This document shows, in pieces, positions 1 to 8,297 of a stretch of DNA of 64,000 nucleotides. The notes under the pieces were generated by a model that was not told where the DNA came from, ran no database searches, and saw only the letters and a list, made by a program, of their open reading frames with translations. The stretch is from positions 108,469-172,468 of the forward strand of contig NZ_JAHZMO010000005.1 in NCBI RefSeq assembly GCF_020748185.1, read 5' to 3'. Source of the stretch: Terrisporobacter petrolearius (GTDB taxonomy: Bacteria; Bacillota; Clostridia; Peptostreptococcales; Peptostreptococcaceae). The first letter of the stretch is position 1. Each line of letters starts with the position of its first letter. Both the position numbers and the translations under genes were made by a program.

Positions 1-1300
1 AACGAGAAGATATTTGTGCAAATGATATAAGTTCCATTCTTTTAGCTGCTCCTAGAACTGCTAAATCTCCTGAACCACCTCTGTTTGCCATACAAAGCCC
101 TGCAGTTATAGCAGTTTCTATTGGATAGAATCCAACTAACCATCCAACTAATCCAGATCCTATTATAGCTCCTAAAACTATGAAAGCTGCTATTAATACG
201 TTTCCTAAAGTGAATGCAGCTATCAACTCACCTAAGTCAGTTAAAGCTATACCAACACCACACATTATAACTAGTAAAAATTGCTTAGAGAAGTATCCTT
301 GTAATTTATTAGCACCTATTCTTAATTCAGCTGGTATTACACCTGCGACATTAGCTGCTGCAACTAATAGAACCATCCATGCAAATCTATGTATATCTAG
401 TTTTACAACTGAACCAAACACTTCAAATGGAGGTATAACTACAACTTTAGATAGTATATTTCCTGCAACATAAAATGCACAAGCTAATATTAAACCACAA
501 GCTATATCTCTTTGAGTCACTTTTACTTCTTCTTTATCTTCTAATTTAGATAAATCTTCAGCATTTCTTATTAACTCACCATTACCACTTAATGCTTTCC
601 CAAATTTTAATTCTCCAATTTTATTTAATACACCAGCTGATATAATAGCTATTATGTTAGCTATTGTTAATATAGATAATCCAAATGATAACCATGGTGC
701 TGGATCATTTCCAGTTGCTTTAGCATATATATCTGCCATTGGTATAGCACCTGCACCAGTACCTCCACCCATTATAGGTAATACATATTTTGTTGCTACA
801 TCAGTTGGAGAAACTCCTACTAACATACCACCAGCTACTCCTAAAATAATCGCTCCTAATATACCTGCTAATATTGCTGGTAAATATCCTGCAAAAGCTT
901 TTAATAATAACTTTCTGTTAACTGATAATATAGAACCAGTTATAAGTACTGCTATAAATAAATCTAAGAAATCTGTTGTATCCATAAATATTTTTACAGT
1001 TTCTATTGTAGCTTCAGGTATTATACCTTTATAAACTAAATATGCAGACCCTAAGAATGCAAGTATAGATCCTCCACCTATATAAGTATTCCATATAGGT
1101 ATTCTATCACCTATCCATCCTAAAATTATACCTAAAGTATAAAGTATAGCAAATGCTCCTACTGTATTATTCGGTAAGTATCCACCAAACATAGCTACTA
1201 ATGCAATTCCTGCTACTGCAGCAAATACATACCATGCCATACCGAATATTTTCATCGTTTCTTTATTAACTCTTTTTTGAGTTGCAGATATTGTTGCCAT
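1..1300 (-). CDS. citS: 2-hydroxycarboxylate:Na+ symporter (CitS-like), 3' end outside window
   Basis: Citrate or malate uptake permease of the 2-hydroxycarboxylate transporter family, an inner-membrane protein. The minus-strand frame is open from an ATG at 1300 (GGAG about 10 bases upstream) to the window edge, so the C-terminus is missing. It shows the family's two glycine-rich signatures: GGGTGAGAIPM in the first half and GLCMANRGGSGDLAVLGAA near the edge. Hydrophobic segments alternate with short loops, and a charged cytoplasmic loop (EDLSKLEDKEEVK) sits mid-protein. It follows citF in the same direction, separated by a large hairpin, so it probably supplies citrate to the lyase. Malate cannot be excluded as substrate. 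Confidence 0.85.
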   Translation of the reverse strand, partial: MATISATQKRVNKETMKIFGMAWYVFAAVAGIALVAMFGGYLPNNTVGAFAILYTLGIILGWIGDRIPIWNTYIGGGSILAFLGSAYLVYKGIIPEATIETVKIFMDTTDFLDLFIAVLITGSILSVNRKLLLKAFAGYLPAILAGILGAIILGVAGGMLVGVSPTDVATKYVLPIMGGGTGAGAIPMADIYAKATGNDPAPWLSFGLSILTIANIIAIISAGVLNKIGELKFGKALSGNGELIRNAEDLSKLEDKEEVKVTQRDIACGLILACAFYVAGNILSKVVVIPPFEVFGSVVKLDIHRFAWMVLLVAAANVAGVIPAELRIGANKLQGYFSKQFLLVIMCGVGIALTDLGELIAAFTLGNVLIAAFIVLGAIIGSGLVGWLVGFYPIETAITAGLCMANRGGSGDLAVLGAAKRMELISFAQISSR

Positions 1301-1424
1301 TTTTGCATTTCTCCAATCTTTCTAATATGATTATTATAATATTTCTATAAAGCTAATATTTCAGCTAACAAGCAAAGTTCAAAAATCCTTTTCTCAACTT
1401 TTCAGGTACTAAGGAATATTGATA

Positions 1425-1466
1425 AATGATTAAGTTATTAAATTATGCATTAATAACTTAATCATT
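1425..1466. repeat. Perfect 17-bp inverted repeat between citF and citS
   Basis: Arms at 1425-1441 and 1450-1466 with an 8-base loop (ATTATGCA). On the minus strand it follows the citF stop and precedes citS. The T-run after it is poor, so it may be an attenuator or an mRNA-stabilising hairpin that separates lyase from transporter expression rather than a full terminator. Confidence 0.6.
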
Positions 1467-1513
1467 TTATTCAATTAATATATTTTTAGGAAATCACTAA
1501 CTATTTAATTTTA

Positions 1514-3061
1514 CTATTTAACTTTTCTTATCGTATCTATAATACTTCCATCTCTATATTCAACTACTGCTACTACTTCGTCAGTAAACTCTATTTCTTT
1601 TGGAGTGCCAAGAAGTCTTGTAGCCATAGCTCTTGCTTCTTCCATTGTTAACATTTGGATTTTAGCTTTAGAGAATTTTTCTATTAAGTCTGTTCTAGTC
1701 GGATTTACTATTACTCCATAATCAGTAACAACTACATCAACTGTGCTTCCTGGAGTTACAACAGTAGTTACTTTATCTATTATTGTAGATAATCTTCCTC
1801 TTGTAAGTGGTGCAGTAATTATAGACATTTTAGCCATTGCAGCTGTATCACTATGTCCGCCAGATGCTGCTCTTATCACACCATCAGAGCCAGATATAAC
1901 GTTAACGTTGAAATCTGTATCTATTTCTAAAGCTGATAATATAACGAAGTCTAATTTATTAACTGCTGAACTTTTATTTCCTATTGAAGCATAAAAATCT
2001 GCACTTACTTCAACGTGTTTTTCATTTCTACCACAAGATTCAGCTGCAGTTAAATCAAAACTTTGTGTATCGAATAATTGGTCAACTAATCCTGATTCTA
2101 ATAGATCAACCATTGGTGCAGTTATTCCACCAAGGGCATAATTTAATTTTATATCTCTTTTTAATATTTCTTCTTTAACAAATCTTGTAACTGCTAGAGA
2201 CGCTCCACCAGAACCAGTTTGCATTGAGAATCCATCTACAAATAACCCGGATGCTTTCATAACTTCAACTACTCTTTTAGCCATTAACAACTCTTTTGGA
2301 TTGTTTGTGAATCTAGTAGCCCCAGACATTATTCCTGAAGAATCACCTACTTCGTCAACTACACAAACATAGTCAACTTGTGTTTGAGGTATGCTTTGTG
2401 GAAAGTTTGGATATGGAACTAATGTATCAGTTACAACTACAACTTTTTTAGCATAATCAGCGTCAACTTTAGCGTATCCCATAGATCCACATATGGATTT
2501 TCCCTTTACGCCATTTGCATTTCCCATACAGTCGGCTGATGATGCAGCTAAAAATGCTACGTCTATTTTTACATCTCCTGAAGATATTGCTCTTGCTCTA
2601 CCTCCGTGAGAACGTATAACAGCTGGGTATTCAAGTATTCCTTCAGAAACAGCTTGAGCTAATTTACCTCTAAGTCCTGATGTTTCTATTCTGTTTACTA
2701 CACCATTTTCTATATGAGCAACTAAACCATTATGAGCACTTGTTAGTGATGACGCTGCTATTCTTAGGTTTTTTATCCCTTTTTCAGCTAATATATCAAC
2801 AACTTGCATTAAAAGTTTGTCCCCAGCTCTAAAGTGGTGGTGGAAAGATATTGTCATTCCGTCTTTTATTTCACATTTTTCTATAGCTTCTCTTAAAGAT
2901 GAAACTAATTTATCTCTTCTTACTTGTTCTTTTATATTAGAACTATCAGAATTCACTTTATTATCTCCAGTTAATGAAGCGTATGGAGCAACGTAAGCTT
3001 CTCTATCTTGGTAGCCTTTTATGTTTTTTAACATTTCATTACTTACTCTTTTAGTTTGCAT
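1514..3061 (-). CDS. citF: Citrate lyase alpha subunit (citrate CoA-transferase)
   Basis: CitF exchanges the acetyl group on the acyl carrier protein (CitD) for citrate, the first half-reaction of citrate cleavage to acetate and oxaloacetate in the cytoplasm. About 515 residues, the usual family length, with the glycine- and serine-rich CoA-transferase-like body (SHGGRARAISSGD, NANGVKGKSICGSMGYAK). The start MQTKRVS is chosen because GGAGGTG lies 9 bases upstream. A longer version starting at 3079 would overlap citE and place that Shine-Dalgarno inside the gene. The ATG follows the citE stop after one base, so the two are translationally coupled. Confidence 0.93.
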   Translation of the reverse strand: MQTKRVSNEMLKNIKGYQDREAYVAPYASLTGDNKVNSDSSNIKEQVRRDKLVSSLREAIEKCEIKDGMTISFHHHFRAGDKLLMQVVDILAEKGIKNLRIAASSLTSAHNGLVAHIENGVVNRIETSGLRGKLAQAVSEGILEYPAVIRSHGGRARAISSGDVKIDVAFLAASSADCMGNANGVKGKSICGSMGYAKVDADYAKKVVVVTDTLVPYPNFPQSIPQTQVDYVCVVDEVGDSSGIMSGATRFTNNPKELLMAKRVVEVMKASGLFVDGFSMQTGSGGASLAVTRFVKEEILKRDIKLNYALGGITAPMVDLLESGLVDQLFDTQSFDLTAAESCGRNEKHVEVSADFYASIGNKSSAVNKLDFVILSALEIDTDFNVNVISGSDGVIRAASGGHSDTAAMAKMSIITAPLTRGRLSTIIDKVTTVVTPGSTVDVVVTDYGVIVNPTRTDLIEKFSKAKIQMLTMEEARAMATRLLGTPKEIEFTDEVVAVVEYRDGSIIDTIRKVK

Positions 3062-3062
3062 A

Positions 3063-3965
3063 TTAATTTTCACCTCCAACTATAACACCAGCAGCCTCAG
3101 CTAACTGTAATACTCTTTGAGCTCTTTCTATTATTGGTTTGTCCACCATTTTTCCATCTACAGTGAATACACCTAAATTTTGTTTTAAAGCTTCAGCAGT
3201 TGCATCCACGATTTTTTTAGCTTTTGCTATTTCTTTTTCACTTGGAGTAAATACCTGGTGTATAAGCTCAACTTGTCTTGGATGTATAAGCGATTTCCCA
3301 CCGAATCCCATTCTTTTTATTAAGTTAGCTTCTTTTAGGAATCCTTCATCGTTGTTTACATCAGCATAAACTGTATCTAGTACTTCAAGGCCACAAGCTC
3401 TACCTGCCATAGCTATCATTCCTCTAGCAACATATAATTCATCTCCTTCAGGAGTTCTTGTAGTTTTCATACTAGTTACAAAATCTTCTCCACTTAGGGC
3501 CATACCTATTAATCTCTTAGTAGGTGATTTAGCTATACTGAAACAATTCATAACACCTAAAGCTGTTTCTATAGCAACCATTATTTTAGTGCTACCAACT
3601 TCCATGCCGCATTCTTTTTCTATTTTTTCTATTTTTGCATCTATAGCCATAACATCTTCTACAGATTCTGTCATAGGTATTCTTATAACCTCAACCCCTG
3701 CACTTACTACAGCTTCTAAATCTTGTTGCCAAAACTCTGTTGCAAGTCCGTTTATACGAACTACAGTTTCTATTCCTAACTCTTTATAATAACTTCCGAA
3801 ATTTTTTAACATGTTATGTAATAAAAATCTTGCAGAATCTTTTTCAGTTATTGCTATAGCATCCTCTAAGTCAAACATAACTGAGTCTGGTTTATATATG
3901 TGAACATCTCTTATTACACCAGGATTATTACCAGGCACAAATAACATCGAACGTCTTAGTTTCAT
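3063..3965 (-). CDS. citE: Citrate lyase beta subunit (citryl-ACP lyase)
   Basis: CitE cleaves citryl-ACP to acetyl-ACP and oxaloacetate. It is a TIM-barrel enzyme of the HpcH/HpaI-CitE family. About 300 residues: LRRSMLFVPGNNP at the N-terminus, SVMFDLEDAI (acidic metal ligands), VAIETALGV, ALSGEDF and KSLIHPRQVE, all expected family motifs. The start MKLRRSML at 3965 has GGGGGAAAG just upstream. The upstream in-frame ATG at 3986 would overlap citD and has no better site. It lies between citD and citF in the conserved D-E-F order. Confidence 0.93.
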   Translation of the reverse strand: MKLRRSMLFVPGNNPGVIRDVHIYKPDSVMFDLEDAIAITEKDSARFLLHNMLKNFGSYYKELGIETVVRINGLATEFWQQDLEAVVSAGVEVIRIPMTESVEDVMAIDAKIEKIEKECGMEVGSTKIMVAIETALGVMNCFSIAKSPTKRLIGMALSGEDFVTSMKTTRTPEGDELYVARGMIAMAGRACGLEVLDTVYADVNNDEGFLKEANLIKRMGFGGKSLIHPRQVELIHQVFTPSEKEIAKAKKIVDATAEALKQNLGVFTVDGKMVDKPIIERAQRVLQLAEAAGVIVGGEN

Positions 3966-3976
3966 TTTCTTTCCCC

Positions 3977-4264
3977 CTACATCCATTTGTAATCATTACA
4001 TTTTGCAGAACGATATACTGCAGTTTGAACTCTACTTTTAATTACTGCATCTATTGCACCCTTATCATTTGCAAATATTTTTGCATCTTTTACATCTAAT
4101 TCTTGTAACGTTTTCATCATTACATCTATTATTTGATCACCAAATTGATTTTTAACTACACTTTCAAGTTCTATCACTATGCCGTTATTTTCATTTGGTT
4201 CTATTATAACTTGTATATCACTTGATTCTAATGTGCCAGCATTTGCTATTTCTAATAATTTCAT
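3977..4264 (-). CDS. citD: Citrate lyase acyl carrier protein (gamma subunit)
   Basis: Small acyl carrier protein of citrate lyase. Ser14, in AGTLESSD, is the expected attachment site of the phosphoribosyl-dephospho-CoA prosthetic group. 95 residues, normal for the family. It is the first gene of the citD-citE-citF-citS cluster, and its stop lies just before the citE ribosome binding site. The genes for making and attaching the prosthetic group and acetylating it (citG, citX, citC) are not in this window. They may lie beyond citS or elsewhere. Confidence 0.92.
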   Translation of the reverse strand: MKLLEIANAGTLESSDIQVIIEPNENNGIVIELESVVKNQFGDQIIDVMMKTLQELDVKDAKIFANDKGAIDAVIKSRVQTAVYRSAKCNDYKWM

Positions 4265-4542
4265 ATACTATGCTCCTCCGTTTTATTTTGGAAATGTATT
4301 ATCTGTCCAATTCAATAATCATTATATATTCTTATTTTTTTATATTCAATAAAATTCAACAGTCACAAATATACAAAACATGGTGAAAGCATTTATTTTT
4401 CAACGTTTGATCCAGGTGTTCTTTTGATGTTCTTCTATATTTTTCATATCTATTTTATTGATTTTTTACTCTATTCAACTATTTATTACTAATCCAAATT
4501 GTAAACTTTTACATAAATAAAAACTAATAAAATAAAACATAT
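4265..4542. other. Intergenic region upstream of citD
   Basis: AT-rich region that should hold the cit promoter (minus strand). No ORF, riboswitch or clear operator was recognised. It shows several A/T tracts typical of catabolite- or two-component-controlled promoters, but nothing specific. Confidence 0.4.
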
Positions 4543-4580
4543 AAAAAACCAGATGCATATCCATAAGCATCTGGTTTTTT
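4543..4580 (-). terminator. Rho-independent terminator after the DUF1015 gene
   Basis: Stem AACCAGATGC / GCATCTGGTT with a 10-base loop, flanked by A and T runs on both sides. It lies just downstream (minus strand) of the gene ending at 4603. Confidence 0.85.
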
Positions 4581-4602
4581 ATATATTTTATTAAATTTCA
4601 TA

Positions 4603-5844
4603 TTAGTTTAATTCATGTAAGAAAAGACCGCATCTCACCTTTGGTTCAAACCAAGTAGATTTAGCTGGCATAATTTTATTCTCATCTGCCACTGAAATTA
4701 ATTCTTCTATATTAGTTGGATACATTAGAAATCCAACTTTCATATCCTCATCTACTCTTCTTTCTATCTCTTTTGGCCCTCTTATTCCACCTATAAAATC
4801 TATTCTTTCATCAGTTCTAGGATTTTTAATGCCTAAAATTTCATCTAATATCTGATTTTGTAAAATAAAAATATCTAAGGTTTTAACTACATCTCTGTCT
4901 TGTAGATATTCTTTACCAAATTCTATTTCATACCATTTATTATTTAAATACATTCCAACTTGTCCTTTACATGTTGGCTTATAGTTTTTTTGAGCTTTTT
5001 TAACAATAAATTTTTCTTTTATTTTATTTAAGAATTCATCTTCAGTAAAACCATTTAAATCCTTTATTACCCTATTATAATCCATTACTTTTAAATCAGT
5101 GTGTGGAGCTATCATTGCTGTATAATAATTAAATTCTTCTTCTCCTGTATAATTTGGATTTTTTCTTCTTTCTTCCAAAGCTATATTTTCTGCTGCTGCA
5201 CATCTATGATGACCATCAGCTATATAAAGATTTTCTACCTTAGCAAATTCATTTACTAGGTCATTGATATCTCTTTCTTTTTCTACTTTCCAGATAGTAT
5301 GAATAACTTCATCATCTGTTTTAAAGTCATATATTGGTGTCATAAAATAAACATAATAATCTATTATTTTTTCTATTTCTTCTTGGTTTTTATAAGTTAA
5401 AAGTACAGTTCCTGTATTTGCATTACAATATTTTATATGATTAGTTCTATCTAATTCTTTATCTGGCTTGGTATATTCATGCTTCTTTACTATTCCATTT
5501 ATATTGTCATCAATTGACACACAAGCCACTATACCCGTTTGTGCTCTATTATTTACTATCTCTCTATAAATGTAAATTGCTTCTTGATTATCTCTTACAA
5601 ATACATTTTTTTTCATAAAAGCATCTAAATTTTCTTTAGCTTTTATATATACTTGTTCATCGTTCTCATTTACGTTATCATCTAAGTCTATTTCTGCTCT
5701 ATCTATGTGTAAATAAGAATACTTATTATCCTTTGCTCTTTTCTTTGCTTCTTCTCTATTCATCACGTCATAAGGTAGTTCTGCCACCATATTTACATAT
5801 TCATTTGCAGGTCTTACTGCTTTAAAAGGTTTTATATTTGCCAT
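4603..5844 (-). CDS. DUF1015 family protein, linked to serine biosynthesis
   Basis: 413-residue soluble protein of the DUF1015 family. Recognisable features are FKAVRPANEYVNMVAELPYDV at the N-terminus (two segments), the ADGHHRCAAAE motif near the middle and the MPAKSTWFEPK near-C-terminal motif. The biochemical activity cannot be read from the sequence. It is the last gene of a minus-strand block with a class V aminotransferase and SerA. No serB is present nearby, so a role in the last step of serine synthesis or in serine handling is plausible. That is inference from position. The start is supported by GGGGGAGGA 7 bases upstream, and a strong terminator follows. Confidence 0.85.
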   Translation of the reverse strand: MANIKPFKAVRPANEYVNMVAELPYDVMNREEAKKRAKDNKYSYLHIDRAEIDLDDNVNENDEQVYIKAKENLDAFMKKNVFVRDNQEAIYIYREIVNNRAQTGIVACVSIDDNINGIVKKHEYTKPDKELDRTNHIKYCNANTGTVLLTYKNQEEIEKIIDYYVYFMTPIYDFKTDDEVIHTIWKVEKERDINDLVNEFAKVENLYIADGHHRCAAAENIALEERRKNPNYTGEEEFNYYTAMIAPHTDLKVMDYNRVIKDLNGFTEDEFLNKIKEKFIVKKAQKNYKPTCKGQVGMYLNNKWYEIEFGKEYLQDRDVVKTLDIFILQNQILDEILGIKNPRTDERIDFIGGIRGPKEIERRVDEDMKVGFLMYPTNIEELISVADENKIMPAKSTWFEPKVRCGLFLHELN

Positions 5845-5870
5845 TTTTATTCCTCCCCCAAATTAGCTTG

Positions 5871-5920
5871 GCTTGAGCCACGGTGTGGCCGAATTACTTC
5901 AGATATTTCCGTTGCTCAAA
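5871..5920. repeat. Copy of a dispersed intergenic repeat (inverted relative to the grd copies)
   Basis: Read on the minus strand, 5871-5897 gives ATTCGGCCACACCGTGGCTC followed by AAGC, closely resembling the CGCCCACACGTGGCTCAAAG element at 29704-29723. The adjacent CCGTTGCTCAA (5909-5919) is also found at 42289-42299 and about 63771. It fills the spacer between the serA and DUF1015 genes. Confidence 0.5.
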
Positions 5921-5961
5921 ATTCACTTTGCTAAATTTTATTTGTTAATTTATATTTATTC

Positions 5962-6909
5962 TTAAAGTGCTATTTTCATATCATCAATTATTTCTTCTTC
6001 TACTAAAAAGTTATATATTATTTTTACTATTTCCTTGCCTATTCTTTCTTGCGCTTCTACTGTTGAAGCTCCAAGGTGTGGCGTTGGAGAAACCATTGGA
6101 TGATTAACTAATTCTAAGTTAACCTTTGGCTCTTTTTCATAAACATCTAAAGCCGCAGCTTCAACTTTTCCATTGTCTAATGCTTCAATTAAAGCATTTT
6201 CACAAACTAGTCCACCTCTAGCATGATTTATAAAGTAAACCCTGTCTTTCATCATATTGAACTCTTTTGTACTTATTAAATATCCCTGGTTTATTTCCAA
6301 AGGAATATGAATAGTTAAAAAGTCTGCATTTTTTAATACTTCTTCAAAATTGCAGAAAGTATAATCTTTACAAGATTTCATCTCTCCAAGTATATCGTAA
6401 TAAATTATATTCATCCCTAAATCATAAGCCATTTTAGCAACAGTTTTTCCTATTCTCCCAAGACCTATAATCCCAAGGGTTTTTCCAAATATCTCTGTAC
6501 CAACATATTTTGTCTTGTTCCATTGGCCATCTCTCATAGTTATATTTGAAATATTTATAAATCTTGATAAAGTTATTATTTGACCTATTGTAAGCTCTGC
6601 AACAGATCTTGTGCTAGCATTAGGAGTATTGAAAACTTTGATACCCTTTTTATTTGCATATTCAACATCTATATTATCAAGTCCAACACCACTTCTAATT
6701 ATTAATTTTAAAGTGTTTCCTTCACATGCTTTATCTATAATTTCTTTTGTTATTACATTTTTTGAACGAATAACTAGTATATCTTTATCTTTTAATTTTT
6801 CCCCAAGTTCCATCCCATCGTAAAATTTATGTTCAACATCTACATTAAACTTTCTCAAGTTATTAACAGCATTTCTGCTCATTCCATCTGTTACTAATAT
6901 CTTACACAT
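5962..6909 (-). CDS. serA: D-3-phosphoglycerate dehydrogenase (short form, no ACT domain)
   Basis: Oxidises 3-phosphoglycerate to 3-phosphohydroxypyruvate with NAD+, the first committed step of serine synthesis. 315 residues, with the Rossmann motif GLGRIGKTVA, the substrate/NAD motif RSGVGLDNIDVEYA, the NHARGG arginine motif, the acidic segment ALDVYEKEP and the catalytic His region SPTPHLGAST. It stops before any C-terminal regulatory ACT domain, so allosteric serine feedback of the usual kind is not expected. It lies between the aminotransferase and DUF1015 genes with the same orientation. GGAGG is 9 bases before the ATG. Confidence 0.9.
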   Translation of the reverse strand: MCKILVTDGMSRNAVNNLRKFNVDVEHKFYDGMELGEKLKDKDILVIRSKNVITKEIIDKACEGNTLKLIIRSGVGLDNIDVEYANKKGIKVFNTPNASTRSVAELTIGQIITLSRFINISNITMRDGQWNKTKYVGTEIFGKTLGIIGLGRIGKTVAKMAYDLGMNIIYYDILGEMKSCKDYTFCNFEEVLKNADFLTIHIPLEINQGYLISTKEFNMMKDRVYFINHARGGLVCENALIEALDNGKVEAAALDVYEKEPKVNLELVNHPMVSPTPHLGASTVEAQERIGKEIVKIIYNFLVEEEIIDDMKIAL

Positions 6910-7041
6910 AGTGTTTACCTCCAGTATTTTACCCTTGTAATTTTTATCTCATATAAATATCAAGAACTTTCTTAATATTCAAACTAAAATTCTTAAATTA
7001 TAACTTTGTACAACAAATAACACAAATTAAATTTTCTAATA

Positions 7042-8112
7042 TTAAAATCCTAAAATTTCATTAATATTAGTTAATAATTCATTTACATCTTTTACTGTAT
7101 AATCGCCCATGTGAGAAATTCTAAATGTTTTCTCCTTAAGGTCTCCATATCCATTGGCTATTAAAAAGCCTCTTTCCTGTAATTTTTTATTGAGATTTGA
7201 TACACTGATTCCTTGTGTATTCTTGATAACGGTAAGGGTATTAGACAAATAATTTACATCGGTAAAAATTTGGAAGTGTTCCTGAGCCCAGTCTCTAACT
7301 AGATTTGCCATATCTTCATGACGTTTAAATCTATTATCTAGGCCTTCATTTAAGATTTTTTTCAGTTGGAAATTTAAAGCGAACATATGTGAAAGGGAAG
7401 GTGTTGAAGGGTATTGATAATTTTTATTTTGGATGTACTCATAGATGGCGAGTAAATCAAAATAATAACCCCGATTAGGTACTTTTTCTGCTCTCTTCTT
7501 TGCCTTTTCTGAGAAGGTGCAAAGAGACATTCCTGGTGGCAAGCCCAAAGCTTTTTGAACTGAAGTTAAACAAATATCTATGTTAGATTCATCTACTTCA
7601 ATTTTCATACCACCTGCTGAACTAACAGCATCTACACAATAAACAATATCATCGTATTTTTTAACTACCTCTCCAATTTCTTTGATTGGATTAGCAATTC
7701 CACTTGAGGTCTCATTATGAGTTACCATGACCGTGTCATATTTATTCGTAGATAATACCTTATCAACCATTTCTGGCTCAATAGCTTTTCCTAATTCGAC
7801 TTTAAATAAATCCGCTGGAACACCATTTAATACGCCCACTTTATACCATCTGTCACCAAATGAACCACAGGATAGTACTGCTGCTCTCTTTAATGTACAG
7901 GAGCGAATGGAGCCTTCCATTAGGCCGCTGCCGGAGGATGTTGATAATAATATATTATTTTTTGTATAGAATAAATCTTGAATATTTTGTGTTATAGCCT
8001 CTTGTAACGCTGATGCTTCACTTCCTCTATGGCTTATAACTTGGTTTGCCATTTGTGCTAAAACATCTTCATTTACATCTATTGGTCCTGGTATGAATAG
8101 CTTTTTACTCAT
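7042..8112 (-). CDS. Class V aminotransferase (phosphoserine / alanine-glyoxylate type)
   Basis: PLP-dependent enzyme of 356 residues, most like alanine-glyoxylate or serine-pyruvate aminotransferases, which serve as phosphoserine aminotransferases in clostridia. It begins FIPGPIDVNEDVL. SHRG occurs near residue 30, DAVSSAGG carries the PLP-ring Asp, and SVQKALGLPPG carries the Schiff-base Lys. With SerA immediately downstream, 3-phosphohydroxypyruvate is the likely substrate. Its DNA contains GC-richer runs (GGCCGCTGCCGGAGG near 7921-7937) than its neighbours, hinting at a separate origin. AGGAGG lies 9 bases upstream of the start. Confidence 0.85.
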   Translation of the reverse strand: MSKKLFIPGPIDVNEDVLAQMANQVISHRGSEASALQEAITQNIQDLFYTKNNILLSTSSGSGLMEGSIRSCTLKRAAVLSCGSFGDRWYKVGVLNGVPADLFKVELGKAIEPEMVDKVLSTNKYDTVMVTHNETSSGIANPIKEIGEVVKKYDDIVYCVDAVSSAGGMKIEVDESNIDICLTSVQKALGLPPGMSLCTFSEKAKKRAEKVPNRGYYFDLLAIYEYIQNKNYQYPSTPSLSHMFALNFQLKKILNEGLDNRFKRHEDMANLVRDWAQEHFQIFTDVNYLSNTLTVIKNTQGISVSNLNKKLQERGFLIANGYGDLKEKTFRISHMGDYTVKDVNELLTNINEILGF

Positions 8113-8236
8113 AATTTTGCCTCCTTTCTTAATTATTAAAATAAATTAATTATTATTATAACCATATTTTCAAAAATAACATTATAAATTATTATATTTT
8201 CTTTTTTTAATTTTATGATTATTTTAATTAATATTT

Positions 8237-8265
8237 ATACTATGCATTTTGATAATATTTGTCAA
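8237..8265 (-). promoter_or_regulatory. Candidate sigma-A promoter of the serine genes
   Basis: Minus strand: perfect -35 TTGACA (8265-8260), 17-base spacer, -10 TAGTAT (8242-8237). It sits about 125 bases upstream of the aminotransferase start. A TATAAA a few bases downstream is an alternative -10. Confidence 0.5.
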
Positions 8266-8297
8266 TAAAAAAAATCATTTTGTACATAATTTTTTTT

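Noticed and set aside
180..1034. Plus-strand open frames opposite the transporter gene (180-473, 654-1034)
   Set aside because: They are antisense to the clear CitS-like frame, lack ribosome binding sites and read as low-complexity Pro/Ala/Ile/Thr sequence.
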